The notes beneath the pieces were generated by a model that saw nothing but the letters and a program-made list of their open reading frames with translations, ran no database searches and was not told the DNA's origin. A stretch of 64,000 bases of DNA from assembly GCF_033115175.1 (NCBI RefSeq), contig NC_084827.1, positions 148,297,701 through 148,361,700 of the forward strand, read 5' to 3'. The position numbers and the translations under genes are program-made. Positions within the stretch are counted from its first letter, which is position 1. Each line of letters begins with the position of its first letter. Positions 47,143 to 58,163 of the stretch are shown piece by piece. The stretch is from Lepus europaeus (lineage: Eukaryota > Chordata > Mammalia > Lagomorpha > Leporidae).

Positions 47143-47417
47143 AAAGACTTATTTATTAGATTGGCAGAGTTATAGAGAAAGAGAGAAGGAGAAAGTTTAC
47201 TCCCCAAATGGCCACAACAGCTGGAGCTGTGCTGATAAGGAGCCAGGAGCTGCTTCTTGGTCTCCCACATGGGTGCAAGGGCCCAAGCACTTAGGCCATC
47301 CTCTGCTGCTTTCCCATGTGCATTATTAGGGAGATGGATCAGAGGTGGAGCAGCTGGTCTTGAACTGGTGCCCATATGGGATGTGGCTTTACCTGCTAAG
47401 CCACAGTTCAGGCCCCT
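47143..47417 (-). mobile_element. C-SINE, older subfamily
   Basis: 'ttattagattggcagagtta' tail side, 'actccccaaatggccacaac', 'gtctcccacatgggtgcaag' and head 'taagccacagttcaggcccc'. Confidence 0.88.
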
Positions 47418-48010
47418 AGCACAGCCTTCTCACTGAACCCCTCTCTCCATTTATTTTACCTTCGCTGTGCTCCAGGGATCACCTTCTTGGGTTCACAGAC
47501 CTTCCCAAGTTTGTGCTTTCATTTTGTAAAGCACGTTTTACATACAACCGTTTGCTAACAGTAAACACCCGGATTACTGTGGCTTATTGCAGCAAAGGGT
47601 TCTCCTTCTGGGTGGAGGGTGGGGGCTGTGTTCCACCCAATCCTCTGCCCACTGTACTCATGGCTTCTGAGTTTTCTGCAGACCCTTTGTGTTGTGCTCA
47701 TTGATGAAGAAAGAATGTGGAGGAAACCATGGGGGCTTAGTCCAGCAGGGCAGTGGTGGACATCACTTCTGCCAGCAGTGCACTGATGAGATGAGCTGTG
47801 TGCTCTCTCCAAATGCCACGGACTTGGGAAAAATAACCCATCTGGATATAATTGAGCAACCAACCAGCACTCCCACGTGTTACAGTCATTTTTGTCTCTC
47901 CCGTGGTATGCAAACTCTTTAGAACAGGGAGTGAATCTTACTTATTTTCCTATCCTTGGTTTTAGCACAGTTATCTGAAATATAGTATGAATACCACAAA
48001 TACTTGTCCA
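47418..48010 (+). other. unique DNA followed by probable L2 3' end
   Basis: Positions about 47885-48010 ('atgcaaactctttagaacag', 'ggttttagcacagttatctg', 'ataccacaaatacttgtcc') resemble an L2 3' end. The rest is unassigned. Confidence 0.4.
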
Positions 48011-49639
48011 ATTATATAAAATTTCACATATCTTTGTTATAAAAATGAGAATGACCTCCTAGTCAATGCAGTGTTTACAAGTTTGAAATCTTTGTATGTG
48101 ACATAGTTTTAAAGAAAAAAATCTAAATGTAGCTTCTCTCTTGATTATGTTCAAGTACCTCATCATATTCACATTTGCTGCAGGCAGTAGTTTAGTGGTC
48201 CATTATATCTGCCACACTGATTGTCTTAAAGAGCAGCTTCAAATTCTGACAGTTTGATTCACTTCTCAGAATTTTTGAGACTGCGTGCTCTGTAGTTCTG
48301 GGTTTTCAATACGGTAGTTTCATAATGATTTTGCTTTATGAGGATTTGTATAATGCAGTCTCTTATATTTGAAGTGCTTGATTTTCAATATTATATTCAC
48401 TTCATGTGGATTTTAAAAATGATACAAGATTGTCTGAACTTTGGGTTCTTTATTTTTAGAAGGCCAAATATCTGTGTGTTGGGGCCTGCTAAAATTAGGT
48501 CTGTTTCTCACTGCTGTACTCAGCTGCTCATTTGATTGCTGGACTTTGGCTTTTTGGATTGCAATATGATGCAGTTGCAAGATACCAAGAAAGAGCTGGT
48601 TAAAAGAGGTTTTACTCTCAGTCTCTATTAGATGCACTGTCAAGAATGGTCTAGATAAACACATTGTGCATTGCTCCTGAGTTCTGCCTTGAGGTGATGT
48701 TATTAAACTCTCTGGTGGTCCTGGGCCTTGGGGGAAAGGGTGGTGGGGCCAACTTGGTGATGGAAGAAGATAACAGAAGAGATCTCATCAACTCTTGGCT
48801 AATCTATTAGCAAGACCAGAGAACCACACTGACAGGGGAAATGATTGGACTCATTTTATTGCTTATTTTGAGGGCAGACATTAACAATTTATGGGGAGTT
48901 CCAGGGACATCCTTCTGATACCTTTTAGGGAAATTCAATGTAAGTTTTGCCACTATTCTATAGAGGCATAAACCCTAGAAATGGTGACTTGTAAGTAAAG
49001 ATGAACTCTTGACAAAGGATATATAGATAAAATTTGTACTTCTTCATCTCTAGGGAGTTTACCTGTTTCCATGAAGGGTGCAGAGATAGTGGGGCATCTG
49101 CCTTAAGGATGGCAGGAAATAACTGCAGTCTCTTAAATCCCATCTGTGTCTTGCGATATGTATTCACTGAGGTGTCTGTCAGAGCTTCAAGAGAGGGTGC
49201 TTTTCTATTATCTCATAATATGAAAATCACGTTAGTCACTTGAGTAAAAGATCTAGAGCAACTTTGGTTCAAGGGTTGTGTTTTCTGCTGGGAATATTTA
49301 GTAAATAAGGCACAGTCCCTCCCCAGCATGTTTATACACAAAAGGGATACAGAAAGCAATAAAACAGTATCTAGTGTGACAGAGGTGCTGTAGAAGTAGC
49401 AGACATGGTAACTTTGCTTGGGGGAAAGGAAGGTGGGTGTTCGGTTGGGTTTCATACCATAAGCTCAGGTTTTTGAAGGATGAATGGACACTTAGACACT
49501 TGTCGGGACAGGAAGAATGGGGAATGACAGAGGGAGGCATGGAGGAAGAGAGAAGAGGAAAGTATCAAAAGTTTTTCAAGAGTGTTGATTGTGGAGGGAG
49601 TTCATAGAGAATGACCCAGAGTCCAAAGCCAGCAGGTAG
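48011..49639. other. 1.6 kb unique intronic DNA
   Basis: No gene or strong repeat recognised. Confidence 0.45.
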
Positions 49640-49770
49640 GGATATGTGTTTGCCCCAGTGAAATTTCCCACATTTCTTGTCAGAGTACCTGGATTTGAGT
49701 CCTGGCTCAGCTCCCAATTCTAGCTGCCCATCTGTGGGCACCCTGTGAGGCACCAGCGATGACTCAAGAA
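49640..49770 (+). mobile_element. C-SINE fragment, old diverged subfamily
   Basis: Head and middle only: 'cagagtacctggatttgagt', 'ctcagctcccaattctagct', 'caccagcgatgactcaag'. The 3' half is absent. Confidence 0.6.
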
Positions 49771-50399
49771 GCCAGGAGGCCTTTGTCCTGACTGTTAAGG
49801 AGCTTGAGGAGTTGAGGAAGCATTTTGGGTGGGTGGTGGTAATATTTGATTAGTTAGTACTGGTTGCCCTGGAGAATAGAGAAAGGAGGAGCTAGGAGTG
49901 GAGTTGGAGAAACTGGTTCCAGTCATGCTATGGGAGTGGAGATTTGACTTTGAAGCAAGAGAAGTGAGCTCTGAAGTCTAGGAAGAAAAGTAATCAGACT
50001 TGGAGGTGGACTGTATGTAGTCAGAGAAGTGTAGGTGTATTAGAGGAGAGGGAGCAGTCTACAGTCTGCATATTCACAATTCAGCAGACATTTCAGTGAA
50101 TGTATTTGTGTAGCCACTGAGGCAGGAGGGTACAGAGATAAGACGTGGCGTGTGCTTTTAAAGAAACTCATATATAGGAAGAGTAGGAAGCTAAAGGCAG
50201 ATAAAAAGGCTGATATCAATGTGAGGGCCAGACTGAGATCATAAATCGTGAGTTTGTAAAGATAGCAATCTTTTGTGTTGGTTGTTTGACATTAGTGCCT
50301 TGATTTGAAATTGGAATTTGGTGGCAGGAACAGAAAAAGTGGTGTCCAGAAATAAAAATTATTAGGTCAATTTGAGAATATGTATATTTCGATGGCTTG

Positions 50400-50401
<2 letters not shown>
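49771..50401. other. purine-rich unique DNA
   Basis: G/A-rich stretch (49800-50060) without recognisable identity. Confidence 0.4.

Positions 50402-50457
<56 letters not shown>
50402..50457. repeat. 56-nt T homopolymer
   Basis: An uninterrupted run of 56 T. On the minus strand it would be a poly(A), but the sequence to its right does not resemble a SINE, L1 end or known transcript, so what it belonged to is not clear. Length in homopolymers is error-prone. Confidence 0.85.
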
Positions 50458-50459
<2 letters not shown>

Positions 50460-50820
50460 TAGAATCGCATTGATTGAACACTTGCCCTTTTCAGATCCAC
50501 TCTGCTCTTGAGACCCAGAGGCTGAACTCTCTTGCCCTCTTACTTCTCGTTAGGATCAGCCACTGGGGACGCCCCAGAAAGAGAAGGGAAGGTAGGCACT
50601 CCTTTATGCCACATCTAAGGGTTGGCTGCACAACTTCCTTACAGGTTGTCACTCCTGGTGGGCTACTTTCCTTACATGCTGTCTCTTTGTTGACATCACT
50701 TCTTTTCTTGGTCCCTTTGGGTCCTAGACTATACCAAGGGCTCACCACAGTTCTGAGCAGCGCCCTTTGATGGCTTCTCATAACCCTGACAAATCTTCAT
50801 GAATAGTTTCCATGTGGAAC
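50458..50820. other. unassigned sequence adjoining the poly-T
   Basis: Moderately GC. Open frames of ~96-98 codons occur on both strands but have no recognisable domains. It could be the body of a minus-strand retrocopy whose tail is the T run, but I recognise no source transcript. Confidence 0.3.
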
Positions 50821-50822
50821 TT

Positions 50823-50917
50823 TTTTTTAAAGATGTATTTATTTGAAAGAATTACACAAACACACATATGCACACACGCACGTGCACACACGCACACACA
50901 CGCATACGCACACATGC

Positions 50918-50954
<37 letters not shown>

Positions 50955-51210
50955 CTTCCATCTGCTGGTTTACTCTCCAGATGGCCCCAGTGGCTGGGGC
51001 TGGACCAGGCTGAAGCCAGGAGCCAGGAGCTTCTTCTGGGTTTTCCACGTGGCTGCAGGGGCCCAAGTGTTTGGGCCATCCTCTGCTCTCCCAAGCACAT
51101 TAGCAGCAAGCTGATTTGGAAGTGGAGCAGTTGGGATTTGAACTGCTGGCCATATGGGATGCCTGTGCTGCAGGTGGTGGTTTTACCTGCTACACCACAG
51201 TGCTGATCCT
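50823..51210 (-). mobile_element. C-SINE, older, with (CA)n and (GA)n expansions
   Basis: Minus-strand copy in which the region after the tail has grown into (CA)n with CGCA variants (about 50855-50920) followed by (GA)n (50923-50952). The body is standard and the head ends 'ccacagtgctgatcct'. GAACTT flanks both sides (short TSD). Confidence 0.88.
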
Positions 51211-51519
51211 GAACTTCTAAGTGCCTAGTTTGAATAAATCGTCTGTCTCCTGCCAGGATTTGGACTGATGAACACAGTAAGAAATAGGTTTTCTGTCATA
51301 ACCCAGTATCCACAACACACACACATACCAAAACAAAAGTTCCATGAAAGAACACCTCCTCTCCCTGTAAATGATGCTTTCACTTTTAAAATTCTATTGT
51401 TTCTCCTATTTATTTTTATCAATATAAGAGAACAAATTTCATGACTTTATAGATACAACTCCAAGAATAAAAGTTTCCTCTTTCCCTTTTTTACTCCTCT
51501 TTTCCTTCTTTCCTTTTTT

Positions 51520-52105
51520 TGTGATTACATAATTTTAATTTACTTTATAATCACAGGCTCAATGTTCCTTTAAACAAAGATCTCTGCAAGTAAAAGGTAG
51601 ATAGACCTCTGTTACACAGGGGTATAAGAAGGGATCCCAAGATATCAATTTAGCTTGATATACATTAAGCTTTTTTAGGTACTCTTTATATTAACTACAA
51701 CAAATAAGAAAACATAATGTTTGTCTTTTTTGACACTGGCATATTTCAGTAAGCATAATGGTCTCCAGTTACATCCATTTTGTTGCAAAAGACAAGATTT
51801 CTTTTTTTTTCTGGCTGAGTAGTATTCTATCAGATATATGTACTGTTTTTTCTTTATCCAGTCATCAGTTGATGGGCATCTAGGTTGATTCAATGTCTTA
51901 GCTATTGTGGATTGAGCTACTATAAACATGGGGATATGCATAACTCTTTTATATGCTGATTTCACTTCCTTTGGGTGTATGCTCAAGAATTGGATGGCTG
52001 GATCAGAGTAGATCTGTTTTCAGATTTCTGAGGAATCTCCAGACCATTTTCCAGATTGGTTGTTCTAGTTCACATTCCCATCAATGGTGTACAGGGTACC
52101 TTTTT
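51520..52105 (-). mobile_element. L1 fragment (ORF2 C-terminus and 3' UTR)
   Basis: The minus-strand frame at 51675-51986 encodes L1 ORF2 C-terminal features (FIVAQSTIAKTLNQPRCPST, then DDWIKK and IEYYSA). It ends upstream at about 52080-52105, where similarity stops. Frame shifts are present. An older copy than the 54-59 kb L1. Confidence 0.85.
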
Positions 52106-52861
52106 TTAAAAAAAAAAGTAGTTGGAATACACAAATTGTTATCACTGCCCAGTAACAGATTACCACTCTTAGTTAGAAAGCCACTGGAGTATCTGATATT
52201 TAGGGACATTGGCTGGACTGTCATTTCAGGTGACCTAGAAATCTCTACAAATCTAACATTTACTTGTTTCAAGAATTGAAATAAAATTTGAGGCTGACTT
52301 AAATTCCCAAAATCAAGTACACATAATGGTTTAAATGAATTTTTCTTTAGATTACAATGCCAAGTACCTGTATGTATAATAGAAATAAAATTTGGGTCTT
52401 GAGACTTGTCAATGGCTAGAACGTGTCAAAAGTCATCTTGATGTAGAAGTCCCCCTGGCTTGATAAAATCTTGAGGAAATTGAAGGAGTTTCACTTGTCA
52501 TCTTGTATATCTTTTGTCATGACATACTAGCAGTATTGGTGACTTTAAATATTGGGTCTGGATTACCTCCTTTTGTAGCAAAGAGTTGACGAAGTGCAAG
52601 ATGGGTAAATAATTCTTGTCTTTGTATTTATAGGCACATTTATAGAGATTCAGTGGGCTTGAGTTTTGACAGCAGTATTTGATCAGAAACACGTTCCCAG
52701 AAACTTGAAAAACCGTAACTGCACTTGAGAAATTTCTAGTACATTTTTTTCTTTGGTTGCTGTAACTAGATTTGTATTTCAGATTTTTCTTCAAAAAGTG
52801 ACCTACTTTTGTCTGTGAGTGAGGAAGGCCACTTGGAAATGTGACCTTGGGTAAGAAAGGG
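52106..52861. other. unique intronic DNA
   Basis: A 143-codon minus frame (52498-52929) lacks recognisable motifs, so I do not call it. Confidence 0.4.
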
Positions 52862-53246
52862 TTCCTCACTCTACTGCTAGTTTTTGTGGTTAAATATACA
52901 ACAGGGCAGCTTAAAATGAGAGAATTCATTTTCTCAGTGTTCTGGAGATTAGATGTCCAAACTCAAGGTATTGGCAGGACCACATTCCCCTCAAAGCCAC
53001 TAGGCAAGGATCTTTTCTTTTTCTTTCTGGTAGCCCTAGACATTTCTTCATTTGAGGCAACATTAATCTGCCTCCATTTTTACACCATCTTCCCTCTGTG
53101 TGTGCCTCTTTTCCTTCTGTAAGTACGTTGCATTAGGTCCACCCTAATGACTTTCACATATGTAATTAGGTTATTTGTAAATAGGACACATTCACAAGCA
53201 TCAGACCTTTTTTTGGGGGGGAGAAGACAAAATTCAATTCATAACA
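52862..53246 (+). mobile_element. ancient interspersed repeat, family unassigned
   Basis: A well-ordered copy: 'cagggcagcttaaaatgaga', 'ctcagtgttctggagattag', 'aggtccaccctaatgacttt', 'ggacacattcacaagc' and 'caaaattcaattcataacag'. These are the blocks of a widespread mammalian repeat. No coding content. Confidence 0.6.
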
Positions 53247-53528
53247 GGTATTCTATTTAATGCATATTTTTCTTTTTATAATAAGAAACATTTGGGGAAC
53301 TATTGCTTTTTTCCCACTGCCTTTTCTAGCCTTAACAGTGTTAATCTCTGGATTCCTCAAATTTTGATCTAAATGATCTATGGATAACTTTGCTTCTGTT
53401 CTACTGAATATTGGAAACATTATGATCTGATATTCCTTATTGATTCACTACATTTCCCCTTTACCATTTGGATGTGTGTGCCCTGTTCTTTTCTGCCTCT
53501 TCAACTGACCCTTTTGAAGTTCACTCAC

Positions 53529-53658
53529 AGGGGTTCTTCAAAAAGTTCCATGGAAAATTCAATTAAAGGTAAATTTATCTTGATGCAAAAAGTTGAAATC
53601 CATGCAGTTTTTTTTTTCATAATACATACTTTCCATGAACTTTTTGAAGACCCCTTCA
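53529..53658 (+). mobile_element. mariner-like MITE
   Basis: About 130 bp with inverted ends (left GGGGTTCTTCAAAAAGTTCC; right in reverse GGGGTCTTCAAAAAGTTCAT) and the shared interior 'ttgaaatccatgcagttttt'. Same family as 108-240, opposite orientation. No TA at the left edge, so an end may be slightly off. Confidence 0.65.
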
Positions 53659-54236
53659 TTGGTCCTAGATTCTGTCTCATCCAACATCCTGTGTTGCTTG
53701 TTTTATTAAGCCAAGAATGAAAATCAGTGGCTCATAGGAATTGAATTTCTATTCAGTCTGTAATTAAGTTATCCATGACAGTAGCAGGTGGGATATTTTT
53801 GAGCACCTGTCATGTGTCACACACAGCATAGTTCCTTTCCTTCAGGGCTTCACATTGGAGAGATGTGTGTACATGTGGAAAATGAAGAAAGCAATAATTA
53901 GATGTCAGATGAATTCCTTGGGCATTCAGAAAAGAGAAAGCTCACAGTAGGCTAGAATGGCCAAATGTTAAAAATGGATAGAATTTAGATCAATGGAGGG
54001 GAGAAGGGGGAAGTGTGTCATGTGGCAGAGACAAAATAGAAGCATTGCAGTAGTTCTCAGTATATTGGTCCAGATACCTCTGTTACCTTATGTTTTAGAG
54101 GACCTAAGAAAAATCTTTCCGTGTGGATTATTATATACTTGCATTTATGATGTTAGAAACAAAAGGACAGATTATCATTTGAAATACCAATGAGCCCATT
54201 ACAAGTTAAAACTGCTTGTTTTTGAAAAATACATTT
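53659..54236. other. intronic DNA with MIR-like piece
   Basis: About 53790-53880 resembles MIR ('tgagcacctgtcatgtgtca'). The remainder is unassigned. Confidence 0.4.
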
Positions 54237-54253
54237 ATTTTTTTTTCATTTTC

Positions 54254-55682
54254 TTTTTTTTTTATTTAATGAATATAAATTTCCAAAGTATAGCTTATGG
54301 GTTACAATGGCTTCCCTCCTCTCATAACTTCCCTCCCGCCCGTAACCCTCCCCTTTCCCGCTCCCTTTCCCCTTCCATTCATGTAAAGATTCACTTTCAA
54401 TTCTCTTTGTATACAGAAGATCAGTTTAGTATATATTAGGTAAAGATTTCAACATTTTGCCCATATAGCAACATAAAGTGAAAAAACTACATTGGATTAC
54501 TAATTATAGCATTAAATAGCAATGTACAGCACATTAAAGACAGAGATCCTACATAATTTTTTTTCAAATTAATTTTCTATGCCATTTCCATTTTAACACC
54601 AGGTTGTTTTTTTTTTTTCATTTCCAATTCTCTTTATATACAGAGGATCACTTCAGTATGTAATTAGTAAAGACCTCATCAGTTTGTGCCCACACAGAAA
54701 CGCAAAGTATAAAAATACTGTTTCAGTACTAGTTATAGCATCACTTCGCTTTAGACGACACATTAGGGACAGATCCCACATGGGGTGTAAGTACACAGTG
54801 ACTCCTGTTGCTGATTTAACAATTTGACACTCCTGTTCATGGCGTCAGTAATCTCCCTAGGCTCTAGTCATGAGTTGCCAGGGCTATGGAAGCCTTTAGA
54901 GTTCGCTGACTTTGATCTTATTCCGATAGGGTCATAGTCAAAGTGGAAGTTCTCTCCTCCCTTCGGAGAAGGGTACCTCCTTCTTTGATGGCCCCATTCT
55001 TTCCACTGGGATCTCACTCACAGAGATCATTCATTTAGGTCTTTTTTTTTTTTTCCATGATATCTTGGCTTTCCATGCCTGCTATACTCTCATGGGCTCT
55101 TCCGCCAGATCCGAATGCCTTGAGGGCTGATTCTGAGGCCAGAGTGTTGTTTAGGACATCTGCCATCCTATGAGTCTGCTGTGTATCCCACTTCCCATGT
55201 TGGATCTTTCTCTCCCTTTTTGATTCTATCAGTTAGTATTAGCAGATACTTGTCTTGTTTGTGTGATCTCTTTGACTCTTAGACCTATCAGAGCTATCAA
55301 TTGTGAGCTGAAATTGATCACTTGGACTAGTAAGATGGCATTGGTACATGCCATCTTGATGGGATTGTGTTGGAATCCCCTGGCACATTTCTAATTCCAC
55401 CATTTGCGGCCAGTCCGATTGAGCATGTTCCAAATTGTTCATCTCCTCCCTCTCTTTTTCCACTCTTATATTTAACAGGGATCACTTTTCAGTTAAAATT
55501 TAAACACCTAAGAATAATTGTGTGTTAATTATTGAGTTCAACCAATAGTACTAGAACAACAACAACAACAAATACTAAAAAGGATAAAGTATTACATTGT
55601 ACATCTAAAGTCAGGACAGGAGCTGATCAGTTCATTGTTGCTTATAGTGTCCATTTCACTTAACAGGTTTCCCCTTTGGTGC
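54254..55682 (-). repeat. L1 3' UTR with internal imperfect tandem duplication
   Basis: Two diverged copies of a ~165-bp unit sit about 235 bp apart: about 54388-54553 and about 54619-54784. Each runs from a TTCA(C/T)TT-type start through 'caattctcttt.tatacaga' and an 'attatagcat'-type block to 'gacagagatccta' or 'gacagatcccaca'. An A-rich segment (minus strand) separates them. A polypyrimidine patch (plus strand, 54310-54380) lies between the unit and the 3' end. The next ~900 bp up to the ORF2 stop is unique 3' UTR, also found in the L1 at 59.5-60.7 kb. Confidence 0.8.
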
Positions 55683-58163
55683 TCAGTTGTCACCGATCAG
55701 GGAAAACAAATGATATTTTTCTCTTTGGGACTGGCTTAATTCACTCAGCATGATGTTTTCCAGATTGCTCCATCTTGTTGCAAATGACTGGGTTTCGTTG
55801 TTTCTTACTGCTGTATAGTATTCTATGGAGTACATGTCCCATAATTTCTTTATCCAGTCTACTGTTGATGGGCATTTGGGTTGGTTCCAGGTCTTAGCTA
55901 TTGTGAATTGAGCTGCAATAAACATTAATGTGCAGATGGCTTTTTTATTTGCCAAATTAATTTCCTTTGGGTAAATTCCAAGGAGTGGGATGGCTGGGTT
56001 GTATGGTAGGGTTATGTTCAGGTTTCTGAGGAATCTCCAGACAGACTTCCATAGTGGCTTAACCAGTTTGCATTCCCACCAACAGTGGGTTAGTGACCCT
56101 TTTTCCCCACATCCTCTCCAGCATCTGTTGTTGGTAGATTTCTGAATGTGAGCCATTCTCACCGGGGTGAGATGGAACCTCATTGTGGTTTTGATTTGCA
56201 TTTCTCTGATTGCTAGTGATCTTGAACATTTTTTCATGTGTCTGTTGGCCATTTGGATTTCCTCTTTCGAAAAATGGCTGTTGAGGTCCTTGGCCCATCT
56301 CTTAAGTGGGTTGTTTGTTTTGTTGTTGTGGATTTTCTTGATTTCTTTGTAGATTCTGGTTATCAATCCTTTATCTGTAGTGTAGTTTGCGAATATTTTT
56401 TCCCATTCTGTTGGTTGCCTCTTCACTTTCCTGACTGTTTCTTTTGAAGCACAGAAACTTCTCAATTTGATGCAATCCCAAATGTTAATTTTGGTTTTGA
56501 CTGCCTATGCTGTTGGAGTATTTTCCAGGAAGTCTTTGCCTGTGCCTATATCTTGCAGGGTTTCTCCAATGCTCTCTAATAATCTGATGGTTTCGGGTCG
56601 TAGATTTAAGTCTTTAATCCATGTTGAGTGAATTTTTGTGTAAGGTGATAGGTATGGGTCTTGCTTCAAGCTTCTGCACGTGGAAATCCAATTTTCCCAG
56701 CACCATTTATTGAATAGACTGTCCTTATTCCAGGGATTAGATTTGGATCTTTGGTCAAATATAAGTTGGCTGTAGATGTTTGGATTGATTTCTGGTGTTT
56801 CTATTCTGTTCCATTGGTCTATCCATCTGTTTCTGTACCAGTACCATGCTGTTTTGATAACAACTGCCCTGTAGTATGTCCTAAAATCAGGTATTGTGAT
56901 GCCTCCGGCTTTGTTTTCGTTGTACAGGATTGCTTTGGCTATTCAAGGTCTTCTGTGTCTCCATATGAATTTCAGCATCATTTTTTCCAGATCTGAGAAG
57001 AAGGTCTTCGGGATCTTGATGGGTATTGCATTGAATGTATAAATTGCTTTTGGGAGAATAGACATTTTGATGATATTGATTCTTCCAATCCATGAGCATG
57101 GAAGATTTCTCCATTTTTTGGTATCCTCTTCTATTTCTTTCTGTAAGGTTTTGTAGTTTTCATCGTAGAGATCTTTAACGTCCTTGGTTAAGTTTATTCC
57201 AAGGTATTTGATTGTTTTTGTAGCTATTGTGAATGGGATTGATTTTAGAAGTTCTTCCTCAGCCGTGGCATTGCCTGTGTATACAAAGGCTGTTGATTTT
57301 TGTGCATTGATTTTATATCCTGCTACTTTGCCAAACTCTTCGATGAGTTCCAGCAGTCTCTTAGTAGAGTTCTTTGGGTCCCCTAAATAAAGAATCATAT
57401 CATCTGCAAAGAGGGATAGTTTGAGTTCGTCCTTCCCAATTTGTATCCCTTTAATTTCTTTTTCTTGCCTAATATCTCTGGCCAAAACTTCCAGAACTAT
57501 ATTGAATAGCAGTGGTGAGAGAGGGCATCCCTGTCTGGTACCAGATTTCAGTGGAAATGCTTCCAACTTTTCCCCATTCAATAGGATGTTGGCCGTGGGT
57601 TTTTCATATATTGCTTTGATTGTATTAAGGAATGTTCCTTCCATACCCGGTTTGCTTAGAGTTTTCATCATGAAAGGGTGTTGTATTTTATCAAATGCTT
57701 TCTCTGCATCTATTGAGAGAATCATATGGTTTTTCTTCTGCAGTCTGTTAATGTAGTGTATTACATTGATTGTTTTGCGAATGTTGAACCATCCCTGCAT
57801 ACCGGGGATGAATCCCACTTGGTCTGGGTGGATGATCTTTCTGATGTGTTGTTGCATTCTATTGGCCAGAATTTTATTGAGTATTTTTGCATCTATGTTC
57901 ATCAGGGATATTGGTCTGTAATTCTCTTTCAATGTTGCATCTCTTTCTGGCTTAGGAATTAAGGTGATGGTGGCTTCATAGAAAGAATTTGGGAGGATTC
58001 CCTCTTTTTCGATTGCTCTGAATAGTTTGAGAAGAATTGGAGTTAGTTCTTCTCTAAATGTCTGGTAGAACTCAGCAGTGAATCCATCTGGCCCTGGGCT
58101 TTTCTTTGTTGGGAGGGCCTTTATTACTGTTTCAATTTCTGTGTCAGTTATGGGTCTGTTTAG
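55683..58163 (-). pseudogene. L1 ORF2 (RT to C-terminus), two nonsense codons
   Basis: Reading right to left, one frame runs the full 2.48 kb from [10 protein letters not shown] through the reverse transcriptase core (FADD at 57399-57410) to the cysteine region (C-x3-C-x7-H-x4-C, about 56080-56130) and the natural C-terminal stop at 55683. It is broken by a TGA at 56943-56945 and a TAG at 56505-56507. Both fit single C-to-T changes of CGA and CAG codons seen in related copies. I checked 56508-56942 codon by codon and found no other stop. The frame otherwise keeps L1 ORF2 order, e.g. [15 protein letters not shown] and [12 protein letters not shown]. It lacks the endonuclease, which lies in the inverted part. 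No promoter; not functional. Confidence 0.92.

Noticed and set aside
52498-52929. 143-codon minus-strand frame
   Set aside because: No recognisable family features and no retrocopy hallmarks.
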